DNA of 64,000 bases from Hymenobacter artigasi (GCF_012275535.1 NZ_JAAVTK010000008.1:124001-188000); one strand, 5' to 3'; positions 17,632-26,333 are shown, numbered from the stretch's first letter. Notes: generated from the sequence alone by a model not told the origin. Made by a program: numbers and translations.

Positions 17632-20475
17632 CTATTGAATAGCTACGGCCCGGCTCATAATCTGGTGGCGACCCACGGCCTGCACCACGTACCAGCCGGC
17701 CGGCAGGCTGCCCAGCTGCACATCGAGCAAGTGGCCGGCCGCCGCCTGCCGCCGCACCACCTGGCCCAGCGCATTCAGCAGTCGCACTTCCACAAGGCCG
17801 AAATCGGCGGGCACTTCCACCCGCAGCGGGCCGGTGGTGGGGTTTGGGTACACCCGGAAATCAGTGGCTGCCAAAGCTGCCGGGCGCGTGGGCAACACGG
17901 TGGCATAAACCGTGGCTGCCGCATCGGCCGAGGCCTGGAGTTGCGCCAGCGTAGGCGCGGCCAGCACGGCAAAGGCCACGGTGGTAGAGTCGCCGGGGGC
18001 CAGCCGGGCCAGCCTGGTGCCCACCACCTGCGACACATCGGCCCCGTTGGGCAGGCCGGCGGTGCGCTGGGCGCGGGCAGTGCCGCTGCTCAGGGCCAGG
18101 AATTTTTCGGCCAGCGAAAAGCCATCGGCCAGGCGGATGGGGGAGCCGGCGGGCGCGCCGCCGTCGATGGAATACACGGCCGGCGCACCGCCGCGCAGCA
18201 GCCGGACGCCCGCGTAGGCCATGGGGGCGGGGGTGCCGGCCGGGCCGGCCAGCGCGTAGCAGTAGCCCAGGGCGCGGGCGCTGTCGTAGGCGGCGGCGTT
18301 GCGGGCGGCGCCGTTGGAGTTGGGCAGGTCCCAATCGGCGAAAATGCCGACATAGAGGGGCTTGAGCGTGTCGGCAGTGAGGTTTTTGAGCGAATATTCC
18401 AGCACCACGAAATCGCGGCGGCCGGGCGTGGCCCAGGCGTAGGCGCGCTGGCGCACGGCCACGCCCACGCTCCGCACGCGGCTGCCGGCCACCGGAATGG
18501 TGTCCTGAAAGGCCACGCGGGCTTCCTGGTCGGCGCGGGGGCCGGGCTGCTGGCGGGTGGCCTGGCGCAGGCTGAAAAATGACTGCCGCGACTGCCCGCC
18601 GCTGCTGCGCAGCCGGTCCGACACGCGTGTGGGCGTGGTGGCCAGCAGCAGGCCGCCTTCGCTCAAGATGTTGCCACCGGCGCGGTAGCTCAGGCCCGCG
18701 CCCACGGTGCCAGCCAGGTTATCGAAGGCCAGATTGCCCCGGCTGGTGAGCGTGATGTTCAGGTCGTTGGCATCGAGCACCACATAGTCGGGGTTCAGCA
18801 TGAGGTCCACGTATTGGTCGTACTGAAAGCCGCCGGCGGCCGTGATGCGGTAGCGCAGCGTGGCCGTGGCATTGAGCGGGATGCCGCTGGGGGCCACCGC
18901 CAGCCGGAAGGGCGCGCTGAAGTTGGTGGCGCGGGCCAGCGTAGCCATGTTGCCCACCGCAAAGCTGCCCTGCCGCACCGTGAGGTAGGGCGAGAGCGAA
19001 GTGACCGTGACCGTGAGCCCGGCCACCGGCAGCAGCATATTCTGCACGTCCACGGCCAGGCGCAGGGTGTCGCCGGGGGCGTAGGCGGGCCGCGCCGGCA
19101 GGAACGTGCTGGCGATAACGCGGGCTTCCCTGGGGTTTTCGGTGAGGGCGCGCAGCACGTTGAGGCGGCCGGTGCCGAGGCGGCCGGCCCAGGCTGCGTT
19201 GGCGGGCAGGGCGTCGATGTTGTCGGCGGTCTGGCGCAGGCGGGCCCGTACCTGGGCGGCCGTGAGCTGTGGGAACTGCCACCGCACCAGCGCCGCCGCC
19301 GCCGCCACCATGGGCGAGGCAAACGAGGTGCCGCCCACGGCCACGTAATCGGCATCGGCCACGCCGCTTGCCGATACCGTGTGGTAGCCCTGCGTGGTGA
19401 GGATGCTGATGCCCGGGGCCACCAAATCGACGCGGTGGTTGAACGTGCCGCTGCCGCTTTTCTGGTCCGTGCTCTGCACCCCGGATACCGACAGCACATG
19501 GTCGTAGGAAGCGGGGTAAAAGAGCACGTCGGCGTTGGTATTGCCGGCGGCGGCTACCACCACGGCGTCGCGGTTCACGGCCGCGTACGTAATGGCGTCC
19601 TGCTCGAAGCGCGAGTAGCCGCCTATCGCGCCCCAGCTCATGTTGATGACCTGGCAGCCGTGGTCGGCGGCATACACCACGGCCTCGAACCCGGCAAAAG
19701 AGCCCGTGGGCGTGTTCGGATAAATGTTGAGGGGCATAAACCGGCACTGGTTGCCCAGGCCGGCAATGCCGAGGCCGTTGTCGGTGCGGGCGGCGGCCAC
19801 CCCGGCCACCATCGAGCCGTGGATGATGGTGATGTCGTAGCCGCAGTCGTTGTCGTTGTTGGCCAGGTCCCAGCCGGTGAAGTTGTCCACGTAGCCGTCG
19901 CCGTCGTCGTCGAGGCCATTTATAGGGTCGGCGTAGTTGTGCTTCAGCTGCTGGCGCAGGTCCTCGTGGGTGAGGCGCACGCCGCCGTCGGTGATGCCGA
20001 TAACGATGCTGCTATCGCCCCGGGTCACGTCCCAGGCGCGATAAGCGCGGATTTGCTTGAGGTAGAACTGGCTAGCTGCGAGGCTGGTGAGCGTAGAGTC
20101 GGCCCGGGGGTCGTTGGGCTGGTACAACGGCTCGCGGGTATAGAGCGGCTCCACGTACTCCACGGCCCCGGTGCCCAGCAGCACGGCCCGGGCCCGGTCA
20201 AAGGGCGTGGCGGCGGGCAGCTCGACCTGGTAAATCTGCCGCAGGTCTACGCTGCCGGGCCGCTCGGGATTGGGGGCCTGGGTGTGGGGGAATTTCTGCC
20301 GCAGACCGTGGGCGCTCAGCGCATTCAGCGCGGCCTCAAGGGCGGCCGGGGCCTGGCCGGGCCGCAGCTTCAGCACCAGCCGGCCGGGAATGGTGGGCGG
20401 CGTGGCCAGGGCCGTAGCCGCCTGCCCCAATCCAATTATTAAGTAGAAAAATAATGCGCGTAACGTGTTTTTCAT
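17632..20475 (-). CDS. Subtilisin-like (S8) serine protease with T9SS sorting domain
   Basis: This 947-residue secreted protease has a signal peptide (about 1-24), a propeptide-like region, and an S8 domain from about 130 to 450. The catalytic Asp is in GITDGGVRL, the His in IHGSMVAGV, the oxyanion Asn in VVAAAGNTNAD and the Ser in GGTSFASPMVAAAAA. The His motif is HGSM rather than the usual HGTH; the catalytic first His is kept. The loop LDDDGDGYVDN probably binds calcium. Two beta domains follow, then a type A T9SS domain (VYPNPTTGPLRVEVP, AGWYVVQ). A -7-like element with one mismatch, TATCTTTA on the minus strand, lies about 30 bases upstream of the start. It probably degrades external protein. 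Confidence 0.93.
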   Translation of the reverse strand: MKNTLRALFFYLIIGLGQAATALATPPTIPGRLVLKLRPGQAPAALEAALNALSAHGLRQKFPHTQAPNPERPGSVDLRQIYQVELPAATPFDRARAVLLGTGAVEYVEPLYTREPLYQPNDPRADSTLTSLAASQFYLKQIRAYRAWDVTRGDSSIVIGITDGGVRLTHEDLRQQLKHNYADPINGLDDDGDGYVDNFTGWDLANNDNDCGYDITIIHGSMVAGVAAARTDNGLGIAGLGNQCRFMPLNIYPNTPTGSFAGFEAVVYAADHGCQVINMSWGAIGGYSRFEQDAITYAAVNRDAVVVAAAGNTNADVLFYPASYDHVLSVSGVQSTDQKSGSGTFNHRVDLVAPGISILTTQGYHTVSASGVADADYVAVGGTSFASPMVAAAAALVRWQFPQLTAAQVRARLRQTADNIDALPANAAWAGRLGTGRLNVLRALTENPREARVIASTFLPARPAYAPGDTLRLAVDVQNMLLPVAGLTVTVTSLSPYLTVRQGSFAVGNMATLARATNFSAPFRLAVAPSGIPLNATATLRYRITAAGGFQYDQYVDLMLNPDYVVLDANDLNITLTSRGNLAFDNLAGTVGAGLSYRAGGNILSEGGLLLATTPTRVSDRLRSSGGQSRQSFFSLRQATRQQPGPRADQEARVAFQDTIPVAGSRVRSVGVAVRQRAYAWATPGRRDFVVLEYSLKNLTADTLKPLYVGIFADWDLPNSNGAARNAAAYDSARALGYCYALAGPAGTPAPMAYAGVRLLRGGAPAVYSIDGGAPAGSPIRLADGFSLAEKFLALSSGTARAQRTAGLPNGADVSQVVGTRLARLAPGDSTTVAFAVLAAPTLAQLQASADAAATVYATVLPTRPAALAATDFRVYPNPTTGPLRVEVPADFGLVEVRLLNALGQVVRRQAAAGHLLDVQLGSLPAGWYVVQAVGRHQIMSRAVAIQ

Positions 20476-20559
20476 CAGGTAGAAGCGTTGCAGTGATATC
20501 GCAGTTAAAGATAAGGGCTTACGTATTTATTACGCGGGTTGGATTATCGGCGTATCCGT

Positions 20560-20599
20560 AAAAAGCAAGCCCGCCGCTTCGGCAGAAGCGGCGGGCTTG
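20560..20599 (-). terminator. Intrinsic terminator after the small secreted basic protein gene
   Basis: A perfect 15-bp stem (CAAGCCCGCCGCTTC and its complement) with a four-base loop is followed on the minus strand by a T-run. It ends the gene at 20621-20875. Confidence 0.85.
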
Positions 20600-20620
20600 G
20601 CAGAGTAGCGTTGCGCGGTG

Positions 20621-20875
20621 CTAACGCGGGTTGTAGAACTTGTAGGGCTTAGGCGATTTGGCCGTTTTGAAGGACTCCAGCTTGTGGGGCTTCAGGTCGA
20701 TAACCGGGCGGTTGCTCTCGCGGCGAAACTGGATTTTGTTGTTTTTTCCCCGGCTCGATTCCGAGGTGCGGGAAAAGGCGCGCCGGGCTTTCAACTTGGG
20801 GCGCGACTGCGCGGTGGCCGGAATGGTTAGGCTCAGGCCGAAGCCGAGTAGGAGCAGGGAGAAAAACTTGTGCAT
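20621..20875 (-). CDS. Small secreted basic protein, unknown function
   Basis: This 84-residue protein has a clear signal peptide (LLLLGFGLSLTIPATAQ) followed by about 60 mature residues that are strongly basic (many Lys and Arg, few acidic residues). I do not recognise it. The end, KSPKPYKFYNPR, is Pro/Tyr/Lys-rich. The start at 20875 places the signal peptide directly at the N-terminus; the two longer alternatives add residues without signal-like character. It has its own terminator. Confidence 0.6.
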   Translation of the reverse strand: MHKFFSLLLLGFGLSLTIPATAQSRPKLKARRAFSRTSESSRGKNNKIQFRRESNRPVIDLKPHKLESFKTAKSPKPYKFYNPR

Positions 20876-20965
20876 GACGGTAAAAAAAGACGGTGAAGGA
20901 CGGGGCAAATAAGTTGCTCGGGAAGTGATTTAGAAGCAAGTAAACGGTTAACCAGTAGCGGACAG

Positions 20966-21274
20966 CTACAATAGGGCTTGTACGTCGTGGCCCAAATTTT
21001 CGATGTCCTGCCGCAGCTGCTGCCAGGTGCCGTGCTCGGAGCCGGAGGTCGGCGTGTCGGCCTGCGTAAGCTGTGCTGCCAGGCGGGCGCGCTTGGCTTC
21101 GAGGGCGGCAGCGTGGGCCTCGTAGGTATTGGTGGAGCCGGCGGCCGTGGCGTGGGCGCGGTTGTGCAGGGTCTTGATTTTGGCATCCAGCTCATCGAGG
21201 GCCAGGCGCAGGTTGGTGGCCGAAAGCTGCGGGTCGCGCGGAGCGGAAGCGTCGGAAGTAGGGGAGGGAACCAT
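20966..21274 (-). CDS. Small coiled-coil protein, unknown function
   Basis: This 102-residue protein has no signal peptide. A Ser/Pro-rich start is followed by a helix from about residue 20 to 70 rich in Ala, Leu, Lys and Glu (LALDELDAKIKTL, AAALEAKRARLAAQL), which looks like a coiled coil, then a linker and a second short helix (TWQQLRQDIENLGHDVQALL). I cannot assign a family. The layout resembles small stress-associated helical proteins, but that is only a guess. Confidence 0.55.
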   Translation of the reverse strand: MVPSPTSDASAPRDPQLSATNLRLALDELDAKIKTLHNRAHATAAGSTNTYEAHAAALEAKRARLAAQLTQADTPTSGSEHGTWQQLRQDIENLGHDVQALL

Positions 21275-21430
21275 GGGCGGCGAAGTAAGCGGCAGGACAG
21301 TTGGGTATTGTACTGCTTTCGGCCCCGAAAAGATGCCGCCCAGGACTGTCGTCCGCCCCCCGGTTATGTTGCCAACATTACCACAACAAAAGGATAATTC
21401 TCCGGCCGCTGCGCCCGCAATAAGGCCAGG

Positions 21431-21438
21431 TAGCTTTG
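21431..21438 (+). promoter_or_regulatory. Putative -7 element for the TonB-domain gene
   Basis: TAGCTTTG matches the Bacteroidota -7 consensus TAnnTTTG exactly and lies 27 bases before the ATG at 21466. No TTG element at the usual spacing is visible upstream. Confidence 0.5.
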
Positions 21439-21465
21439 TGGCATAGAACTTTAGCCCGACCCCTC

Positions 21466-21909
21466 ATGCATTACCGTTGCGCTTTTGTGGCTGGCCTGGT
21501 GGCGGCGGCGAGCGGCCTGGCCCAGGCCCAGACGGCTTCGGTAGTGGCGGTAGCCCCGGCCGAAGGCAGCAGCGCCGCCGCCCCGGCGGCTCCCACCGTC
21601 TACTTCACGGCCGAGGAAATGCCGGGCTTCCCCGGGGGCGACGCGGCGCTGGTGAAGTTCCTGAGCAGCAAGGTGCAATACCCCGCCGCCGCCATCGACC
21701 GTGGTTTGTCCGGCAAAGTCCACGTCGCCTTCACCGTAGACCCCGCCGGCCACCTGCACGACCCGCGCGTAGTGCGCGGCCTGGGCAGCGGCCTCGACGA
21801 CGAAGCCCTGCGCCTCGTGCGCCTCATGCCCTGGTGGACACCCGGCCGAATCCACGGCCAGCCCGTGTGGGTGAGCATGACCATGCCCATCGTGTTTCGG
21901 GCGCTTTGA
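21466..21909 (+). CDS. TonB C-terminal domain protein (energy transducer-like)
   Basis: This 147-residue protein has a signal peptide or membrane anchor (about 1-22, ending GLAQAQ), an Ala/Pro-rich linker, and a TonB C-terminal domain from about residue 50. The domain begins EEMPGFPGGDAALVKFL and continues with YPAAAIDRGLSGKVHVAFTVDPAGHL, a typical Bacteroidota form. Because it lacks the long Pro-rich spacer and the N-terminal domain of true TonB, it may be a periplasmic TonB-like protein rather than the ExbBD-linked transducer. A -7-like element lies just upstream. Confidence 0.8.
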   Translation: MHYRCAFVAGLVAAASGLAQAQTASVVAVAPAEGSSAAAPAAPTVYFTAEEMPGFPGGDAALVKFLSSKVQYPAAAIDRGLSGKVHVAFTVDPAGHLHDPRVVRGLGSGLDDEALRLVRLMPWWTPGRIHGQPVWVSMTMPIVFRAL

Positions 21910-21921
21910 AAAATTAGTTCG

Positions 21922-22489
21922 TCAGCCACCAAGGGTGCGGGGCAGGCCCAACTCCCGGGCCAGTGGGGCCGCGCCCGACTGCCACAGGGCGGCCAGCACG
22001 GCGTTGGCAGTTTCGGCCAGCTCCAGGTGGAAGTCTTCGTGCAGGCGGGTGGTCTGGCGCAAGGCTTCCTGGGTGCGCTTGGCCAGGTGCTGGAGCAGGG
22101 GCTGGGTGGGGCCGTGCAGGCGCGCCGTGCTGGCGCGCCGTGCTGGCCGTCTGGTGCCGGAACACGTTGGCCAGCAGTCGCCAGCTGAGCTCGGCTTCGC
22201 CAAAGGCATCGTCGGTTATTTTGGCGTGGTAGGCCAGCCGGGCCTGCAGCTGCCGCAGGATAACGAGCAGGTCGTTGGGCGTTTGGTGGAAGCCCCGCAC
22301 CGGGTCGTCGACCTGGGTGCGCAGGGCGGCGCGGCGCATTTCCAGCGCCTCGGGGCCTTCGAGCAGCCGGAAGGCCAGCTGTTCGGTCAGCACGGCATCC
22401 TGGGCCACGAGGCGGGCTAGGAGCTGGTCTTTTTCTTTCTGCGGCAGCTGCAGCAGGGCTTTGCGAAGGTCGGGCGGGAGGGCGGGCAT
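21922..22489 (-). pseudogene. Hypothetical helical protein frameshifted by a 13-bp tandem duplication
   Basis: The frame from the ATG at 22489 codes for a hydrophilic helical protein (PEALEMRRAALRTQVDD, QLQARLAYHAKITDDAF, WRLLANVFRHQTASTAR) and then runs into low-quality Pro/Arg-rich sequence ending at 21914. At 22119-22144 a 13-base unit is present twice in tandem. Removing one copy joins the frame to a second one ending at 21922 and gives a smooth continuation (LHGPTQPLLQHLAKRTQEAL, then LHEDFHLELAETANAVLAAL). The intact protein would have about 184 residues. I do not recognise the family. Tandem repeats can expand and contract, so the gene could be switched on and off by slippage. Confidence 0.8.
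22119..22144. repeat. Perfect 13-bp tandem duplication inside a coding frame
   Basis: The unit GGCGCGCCGTGCT occurs twice without interruption. Thirteen is not a multiple of three, so the duplication shifts the reading frame of the overlapping gene; deleting one copy restores it exactly. Confidence 0.95.
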
Positions 22490-22559
22490 GGGGAGGCGCT
22501 ACGCGGGCGGGGGTTCAGCCGCAAACTACGTGCCCCGGACCGGGAAGGTGCCGCCACGC

Positions 22560-23372
22560 CTACCGGGCCGGCAGTATCAGGACGGGCAACGCGCTGTCCA
22601 GCACGAGCTGGGCCGTCACGCTATTATGAAAAAGCTTGCCCAGAAAGCTGCGCTCACGAGCAATCACCACCAGCAAATCGAAGTCGTGGGGCTGGGCCAC
22701 CTGCAGAATGCCCCGGGCCACGCTGGCGCTGGTCACGGTGCGGGCGTGGGGCGGGGCCAGGTCAGCCAGCAGGCCGGTTTGCTGCACCGATTCCAGGGCG
22801 GCGAGGTCCTGCTCGTGGTGGCCAGCCGATACGTTGAGCACGGTCACTTCGGCCTTTAGGGCGGTGAAGAGCTGCTGCATGGTGCCGGCGTGTGCGCCCA
22901 GGTTGAAGGGTTCCCCATCCACGGCCATCAGCACGCGCCGGGGCGGGGCCGTGCTGCTGGTCAGGTAGGGCACCACCAACATGGGGTAGGGGGCGTGGCG
23001 CAGCAGCTCGAGCGAAGTGGTTTGCACCAGCTCATCGGGCAGGTCGGAGTGGTCGGGGCGGCCCAGCACAATCAGGGCGGGGTGGTGCCGGGCCACGGCA
23101 TCGGCCACGGCCACTTCCACGCGGCCGTAGCCTACTTCGGACACCACGGGCACCGGCAGGCCGCGCGCCACACTGCTCAGGGCCAGCGCCACGGCTTCCT
23201 TGCTCAGGTCGGAAAAATCGCCCGTGAGGCGCTCCGGGTCCAGCACGGAGTCGCGGCGCACATTCAGCAGCACCAGCCGGGCGTGCAGGGGCCGGGCCAG
23301 GTTGGTGGCATAGTCCAGCGCCCGGTTGGCGGCCTGGAAAAAGTCGGTGAGAACGAGCAGGGAGGCGGTCAT
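22560..23372 (-). CDS. Tandem universal stress protein (USP)
   Basis: This 270-residue cytoplasmic protein consists of two USP domains. The first (about 1-142) opens with LLVLTDFFQAANRALDYATNLA and contains LIVLGRPDHSD and PMLVVPY. The second (about 150-270) contains RVLMAVDGEPF, DFDLLVVIARERSFLGKLFHNSVTAQL and PVLILPAR. The glycine-rich nucleotide-binding loop is not well preserved. The ATG at 23372 places strand 1 at the N-terminus; an in-frame extension to 23402 adds only ten residues. The upstream gap shared with the divergent L,D-transpeptidase contains an FNR-like palindrome (23457-23470). Confidence 0.9.
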   Translation of the reverse strand: MTASLLVLTDFFQAANRALDYATNLARPLHARLVLLNVRRDSVLDPERLTGDFSDLSKEAVALALSSVARGLPVPVVSEVGYGRVEVAVADAVARHHPALIVLGRPDHSDLPDELVQTTSLELLRHAPYPMLVVPYLTSSTAPPRRVLMAVDGEPFNLGAHAGTMQQLFTALKAEVTVLNVSAGHHEQDLAALESVQQTGLLADLAPPHARTVTSASVARGILQVAQPHDFDLLVVIARERSFLGKLFHNSVTAQLVLDSALPVLILPAR

Positions 23373-23456
23373 GATGAGGAGAGGCTGGTGAGAATGCGCC
23401 AAGCAAAGAACCGGCTTGCACTGCGCCGGTCAACTGGCATACATTATTAAAAACAC

Positions 23457-23470
23457 TTGATTTTTATCAT
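23457..23470. promoter_or_regulatory. Single FNR-like palindrome between divergent USP and L,D-transpeptidase genes
   Basis: TTGAT-TTTT-ATCAT matches the classic FNR box (TTGAT-N4-ATCAA) except for the last base. It lies 84 bases from the start of the USP gene on one side and 120 bases from the L,D-transpeptidase start on the other. I see neither a second box at 22-23 bases nor a -7 element at the 33-base spacing seen at the other sites, so the direction of control is unclear. Confidence 0.6.
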
Positions 23471-23590
23471 GTTTTGCGAAGGGCAGCTGGCCTTATCATA
23501 CGGCCTTGGCCCCAGTCCCGCAAGCCAGCGAAGGGATTTGGTGAAGTAATATATATTAATTACTATTATAATGAATTAAGTCTGCTGCTG

Positions 23591-25060
23591 ATGGCTGCTC
23601 TTCGCCTCCTGCCGGTTTGCCTGTGCCTGGTCCTGGTGGCCTCGGGGAGCGGCTCCGCGTCCGTCTGGCAGGCCCCGGCCCCGGCTTCGGCCGCCACCAA
23701 CCCCGCCAGCCCACTGCCCACCGAGCCCGTGGCGCCCTACATTCAGGCCCTGCTCGATACCACGGCGGCCGGTAGCCAGCGCGCCGCCGATGAGCAGCGC
23801 GGCCTGCAGGCCGGAGCCGCCCTGCGGGCGTTTTACGGCCCCAACTGCGCCCCGGCCTGGGGCCCCGCGCCCGACAGCCTTAATATCGGCGCCGCCCTGG
23901 CCCTGCTGGCCCGCGCCGCCGAGCACGGCCTGAGCCCCGCCGACTACCGCCTGGGCCAGCTGCTGGCCCTGCGCGATTCGCTGGGCCGCGCCCGGCACCC
24001 GGCCGCTGCCCGGCAGGCCCGCCTCGACGTGTACCTCAGCGATGCGGTGCTGGCTTTTATGCGCGATTTGCGGCGCGGGCGGCTGCGGCCCTACACGGTG
24101 TCGGGGGGGGAGCGGGCCGCCGGGCCGACCGGGCAGCCGGGTGCGGTGCTGCGCGCCGCCCTGGCCGGCCACAATGTGCCCGCCGCCCTGCTGGCCAGCC
24201 AGCCCGCCAACCGCGAGTACCGGCAGCTGCAGCAGGCCCTGGCGCAGTGGCTGGCGGCCCCCGTGCTGCCCGACTCGGCAGCCCGGCACCAGACCCAGTA
24301 CGAGCTGGTGGCCCTGAACCTGGAACGCTGGCGCTGGGATGGCATTCCGGAACCCGAATACATCCTCATCAACCTGCCCGCCTACGAGCTGGAGGTAATT
24401 GCCCGCGACTCGGTGCAGCGCCGCCACCGTGTGGTGATAGGCAAGCCCGAAACGCCCACGCCCACGCTCAGCAGCCGCCTCAGCCACTTCACGCTGGCCC
24501 CCGACTGGCACGTGCCGCATTCCATTGCCACCCGGGAAATATTGCCCCGTCTGAAGAAGGACCCCGGCTATCTGTACCGCAACAACTACCGCCTCACCGA
24601 TGCCCAGGGCCGGGGGCGCAACCCCTGGCACATCAACTGGGCTACCGTCACGAAAGAGAACTTCAGCTACACCATCCGGCAGTCGGCCTGCTGCGATAAT
24701 GCGTTGGGCAACATCGTGTTTCGCTTTGCCAATCCGTACTCCATCTACGTGCACGACACGCCGGCGCGGGCCTTGTTCAAGGCCAGCCGCCGCGCGCTCA
24801 GCCACGGCTGCATTCGCCTGCAGAACCCCATGCTGCTGGCCGCCTACCTGCTGCGCCGCGAAGGCCGCCCCGTGCAGCTGCCCACCGAAGACGAATGTGC
24901 CCGCATGCCGCGCTCGCGCGATGTGCGCCTGAGCCGGCCTCTGCCGCTCTACGTGCGCTATGCCACCTGCACCGCCGAGAACGGCCAGCTGCGCTTCCTG
25001 GCCGATGTGTACCACCGCGACGAACCCCTGCGCCAGGCCCTGTTTGGCCTGCGGCCCTGA
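23591..25060 (+). CDS. L,D-transpeptidase (YkuD family)
   Basis: This 489-residue periplasmic enzyme should make or edit peptidoglycan 3-3 crosslinks, or attach lipoproteins to the wall. It has a signal peptide (about 1-24), then an Ala-rich helical scaffold domain (about 50-250) as in YcbB-type enzymes. The YkuD catalytic domain starts near YILINLPAYELEVI and contains the motif SHGCIRLQNP with the catalytic His and Cys. The ATG at 23591 begins directly at the hydrophobic signal. It is divergent from a USP gene, with an FNR-like box between them, and lies just before further stress-protein genes, so it may be part of a microaerobic envelope response. Confidence 0.92.
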   Translation: MAALRLLPVCLCLVLVASGSGSASVWQAPAPASAATNPASPLPTEPVAPYIQALLDTTAAGSQRAADEQRGLQAGAALRAFYGPNCAPAWGPAPDSLNIGAALALLARAAEHGLSPADYRLGQLLALRDSLGRARHPAAARQARLDVYLSDAVLAFMRDLRRGRLRPYTVSGGERAAGPTGQPGAVLRAALAGHNVPAALLASQPANREYRQLQQALAQWLAAPVLPDSAARHQTQYELVALNLERWRWDGIPEPEYILINLPAYELEVIARDSVQRRHRVVIGKPETPTPTLSSRLSHFTLAPDWHVPHSIATREILPRLKKDPGYLYRNNYRLTDAQGRGRNPWHINWATVTKENFSYTIRQSACCDNALGNIVFRFANPYSIYVHDTPARALFKASRRALSHGCIRLQNPMLLAAYLLRREGRPVQLPTEDECARMPRSRDVRLSRPLPLYVRYATCTAENGQLRFLADVYHRDEPLRQALFGLRP

Positions 25061-25092
25061 GCCGAAACCCGCGTTTCAACCGCTATGGCCGG

Positions 25093-25158
25093 ATGATAAA
25101 AATCATGCAATAAGGCGATTAACATCATGGCGGTGCCGGGTTGATGGTGCGTTATTTG
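25093..25158 (+). promoter_or_regulatory. Paired FNR/CRP-like operator with promoter, site E (small membrane ORF and USP genes)
   Basis: The distal box is ATGAT-AAAA-ATCAT (25093-25106) and the proximal box GCGAT-TAAC-ATCAT (25115-25128); the centres are 22 bases apart. The -7-like element GTTATTTG (25151-25158) is exactly 33 bases, centre to centre, from the proximal box. The predicted transcript starts near 25165 and leads into the small ORF at 25213. The same geometry occurs at four other places in the window. Confidence 0.7.
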
Positions 25159-25212
25159 ACTGCCCGCCCACGCCGCTCAATGCCAGTTTCATCATTCCAA
25201 AGCCTACTGCTT

Positions 25213-25317
25213 ATGCAACCGATGCTGCTTCTGTTTTCGCTGCTGCTGGCCGGCGTGCTGACCCTGCTGGGGTGGCACCTGGAAGCCAATGTCCGGCCCG
25301 CCGGGGCAGCGCTGTAA
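25213..25317 (+). CDS. Small single-helix membrane ORF (34 residues)
   Basis: The frame MQPMLLLFSLLLAGVLTLLG plus a short polar tail with Trp21 forms one predicted membrane helix of about 18 residues and a 14-residue hydrophilic end. It starts about 50 bases after the predicted start of a paired-box promoter and ends 71 bases before a USP gene, so it could be the first gene of that operon. There is no recognisable family. Small one-helix proteins commonly accompany terminal oxidases, but nothing in this one points to a particular partner. Confidence 0.4.
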   Translation: MQPMLLLFSLLLAGVLTLLGWHLEANVRPAGAAL

Positions 25318-25388
25318 CGACCCGCCGGGGAGTAGCCCGGGCAGGGATATTCGGGATATTCTGGACGTTATTTTTTTGGCTCAAAGTC

Positions 25389-26204
25389 ATGAACCCATCT
25401 GTTTTGGTACTCGACAATCCGCCGAATCCGGCGGCGCAGGCCACCCGGTGGGCGGCCGCGCTAAGTGCCCCGCTCCAGGCCCGGCTCGAACTGCTGCACC
25501 TCTGCCAGGGCCCCGAGCCGGCGGGGCGGTCCGAAGCTGCTCAGGCCCTGGCCCACCAGCTGCCCGCGTCCCCCGGCATCACCAGCACCCGGGAGCCGCT
25601 CGTCGAAGCCGTGGCCACGGCCGTGCACCGGTACCGCCCGCTGCTGCTGGCCCTGGGCCTGAGCGAGGAGCACGGCCTGTTCGACCACCTGCTGCACAAC
25701 CGCGCCCTGCCCGCGCTGCGGGCCACCCACCGGCCCCTGCTGCTGGTGCCCGAAGCCGCGCCCGAACCCCGGCTGCCGCGCCGCGTGGTCATCGCCGTCG
25801 ATGCCGAGCCTTTTGAGCTCAATGCCGCCGCCAAGGCCCTGGCCCCGCTCATGGCTGCCTGGCACGCCTCCTACACGGTGGTGCACGTCACGGCCGCTCC
25901 CGAGCCACTGGCCCTTTCCAGCCGCATGGCCCTGGCCGATGTGCGGGCCAGCCGGCTGTTGCCGGCCGCCACCTCGCTGGTGCTGCAGGAGTCGCACCAC
26001 CCCATCCCGGCCACCGGCATCGTGGAGGCCCTGTACGGCCCGCGCATCGACCTGCTGGTGCTCATTGCCCGCACGCGCTGCTTCCTGGGGCGGTTGTTTC
26101 ATCGCAGCGTCACGGCGCAGGTGCTGCGGCACACGCCCGTGCCGGTGCTGCTGCTGCCGGCCGATACCCCCGAGCTGCCCAGCTGGATGCCCAGCATGAG
26201 CTGA
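25389..26204 (+). CDS. Tandem universal stress protein, divergent N-terminal half
   Basis: This 271-residue protein has two USP-like halves. The second half is the better match: RRVVIAVDAEPFELNAAAKAL, then YTVVHV, IDLLVLIARTRCFLGRLFHRSVTAQVL and PVPVLLLPAD. The first half is degenerate (VLVLDNPPNPAAQ, LLALGLSEEHGLF). The ATG at 25389 was chosen because the upstream part of the longer frame overlaps the L,D-transpeptidase gene in another frame. It lies downstream of paired-box site E and the small membrane ORF, and 129 bases before another USP gene on the same strand, so the three probably share a transcript. Confidence 0.85.
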   Translation: MNPSVLVLDNPPNPAAQATRWAAALSAPLQARLELLHLCQGPEPAGRSEAAQALAHQLPASPGITSTREPLVEAVATAVHRYRPLLLALGLSEEHGLFDHLLHNRALPALRATHRPLLLVPEAAPEPRLPRRVVIAVDAEPFELNAAAKALAPLMAAWHASYTVVHVTAAPEPLALSSRMALADVRASRLLPAATSLVLQESHHPIPATGIVEALYGPRIDLLVLIARTRCFLGRLFHRSVTAQVLRHTPVPVLLLPADTPELPSWMPSMS

Positions 26205-26333
26205 GGCGTTGAATGTCACTTGAATTGCCGAATGCTCAGGATGACAAACGTCGAAAAGTCGAAAAAATTAAACTGCTGGAATTGCCGAACTACTGCCCAG
26301 GCTATTGTGCTGCCACCTTTTTCTCGCTTCGTC

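Noticed and set aside
24960-25388. Longer start for the USP gene at 25389
   Set aside because: The extension overlaps the L,D-transpeptidase gene in another frame and passes through an operator and promoter.
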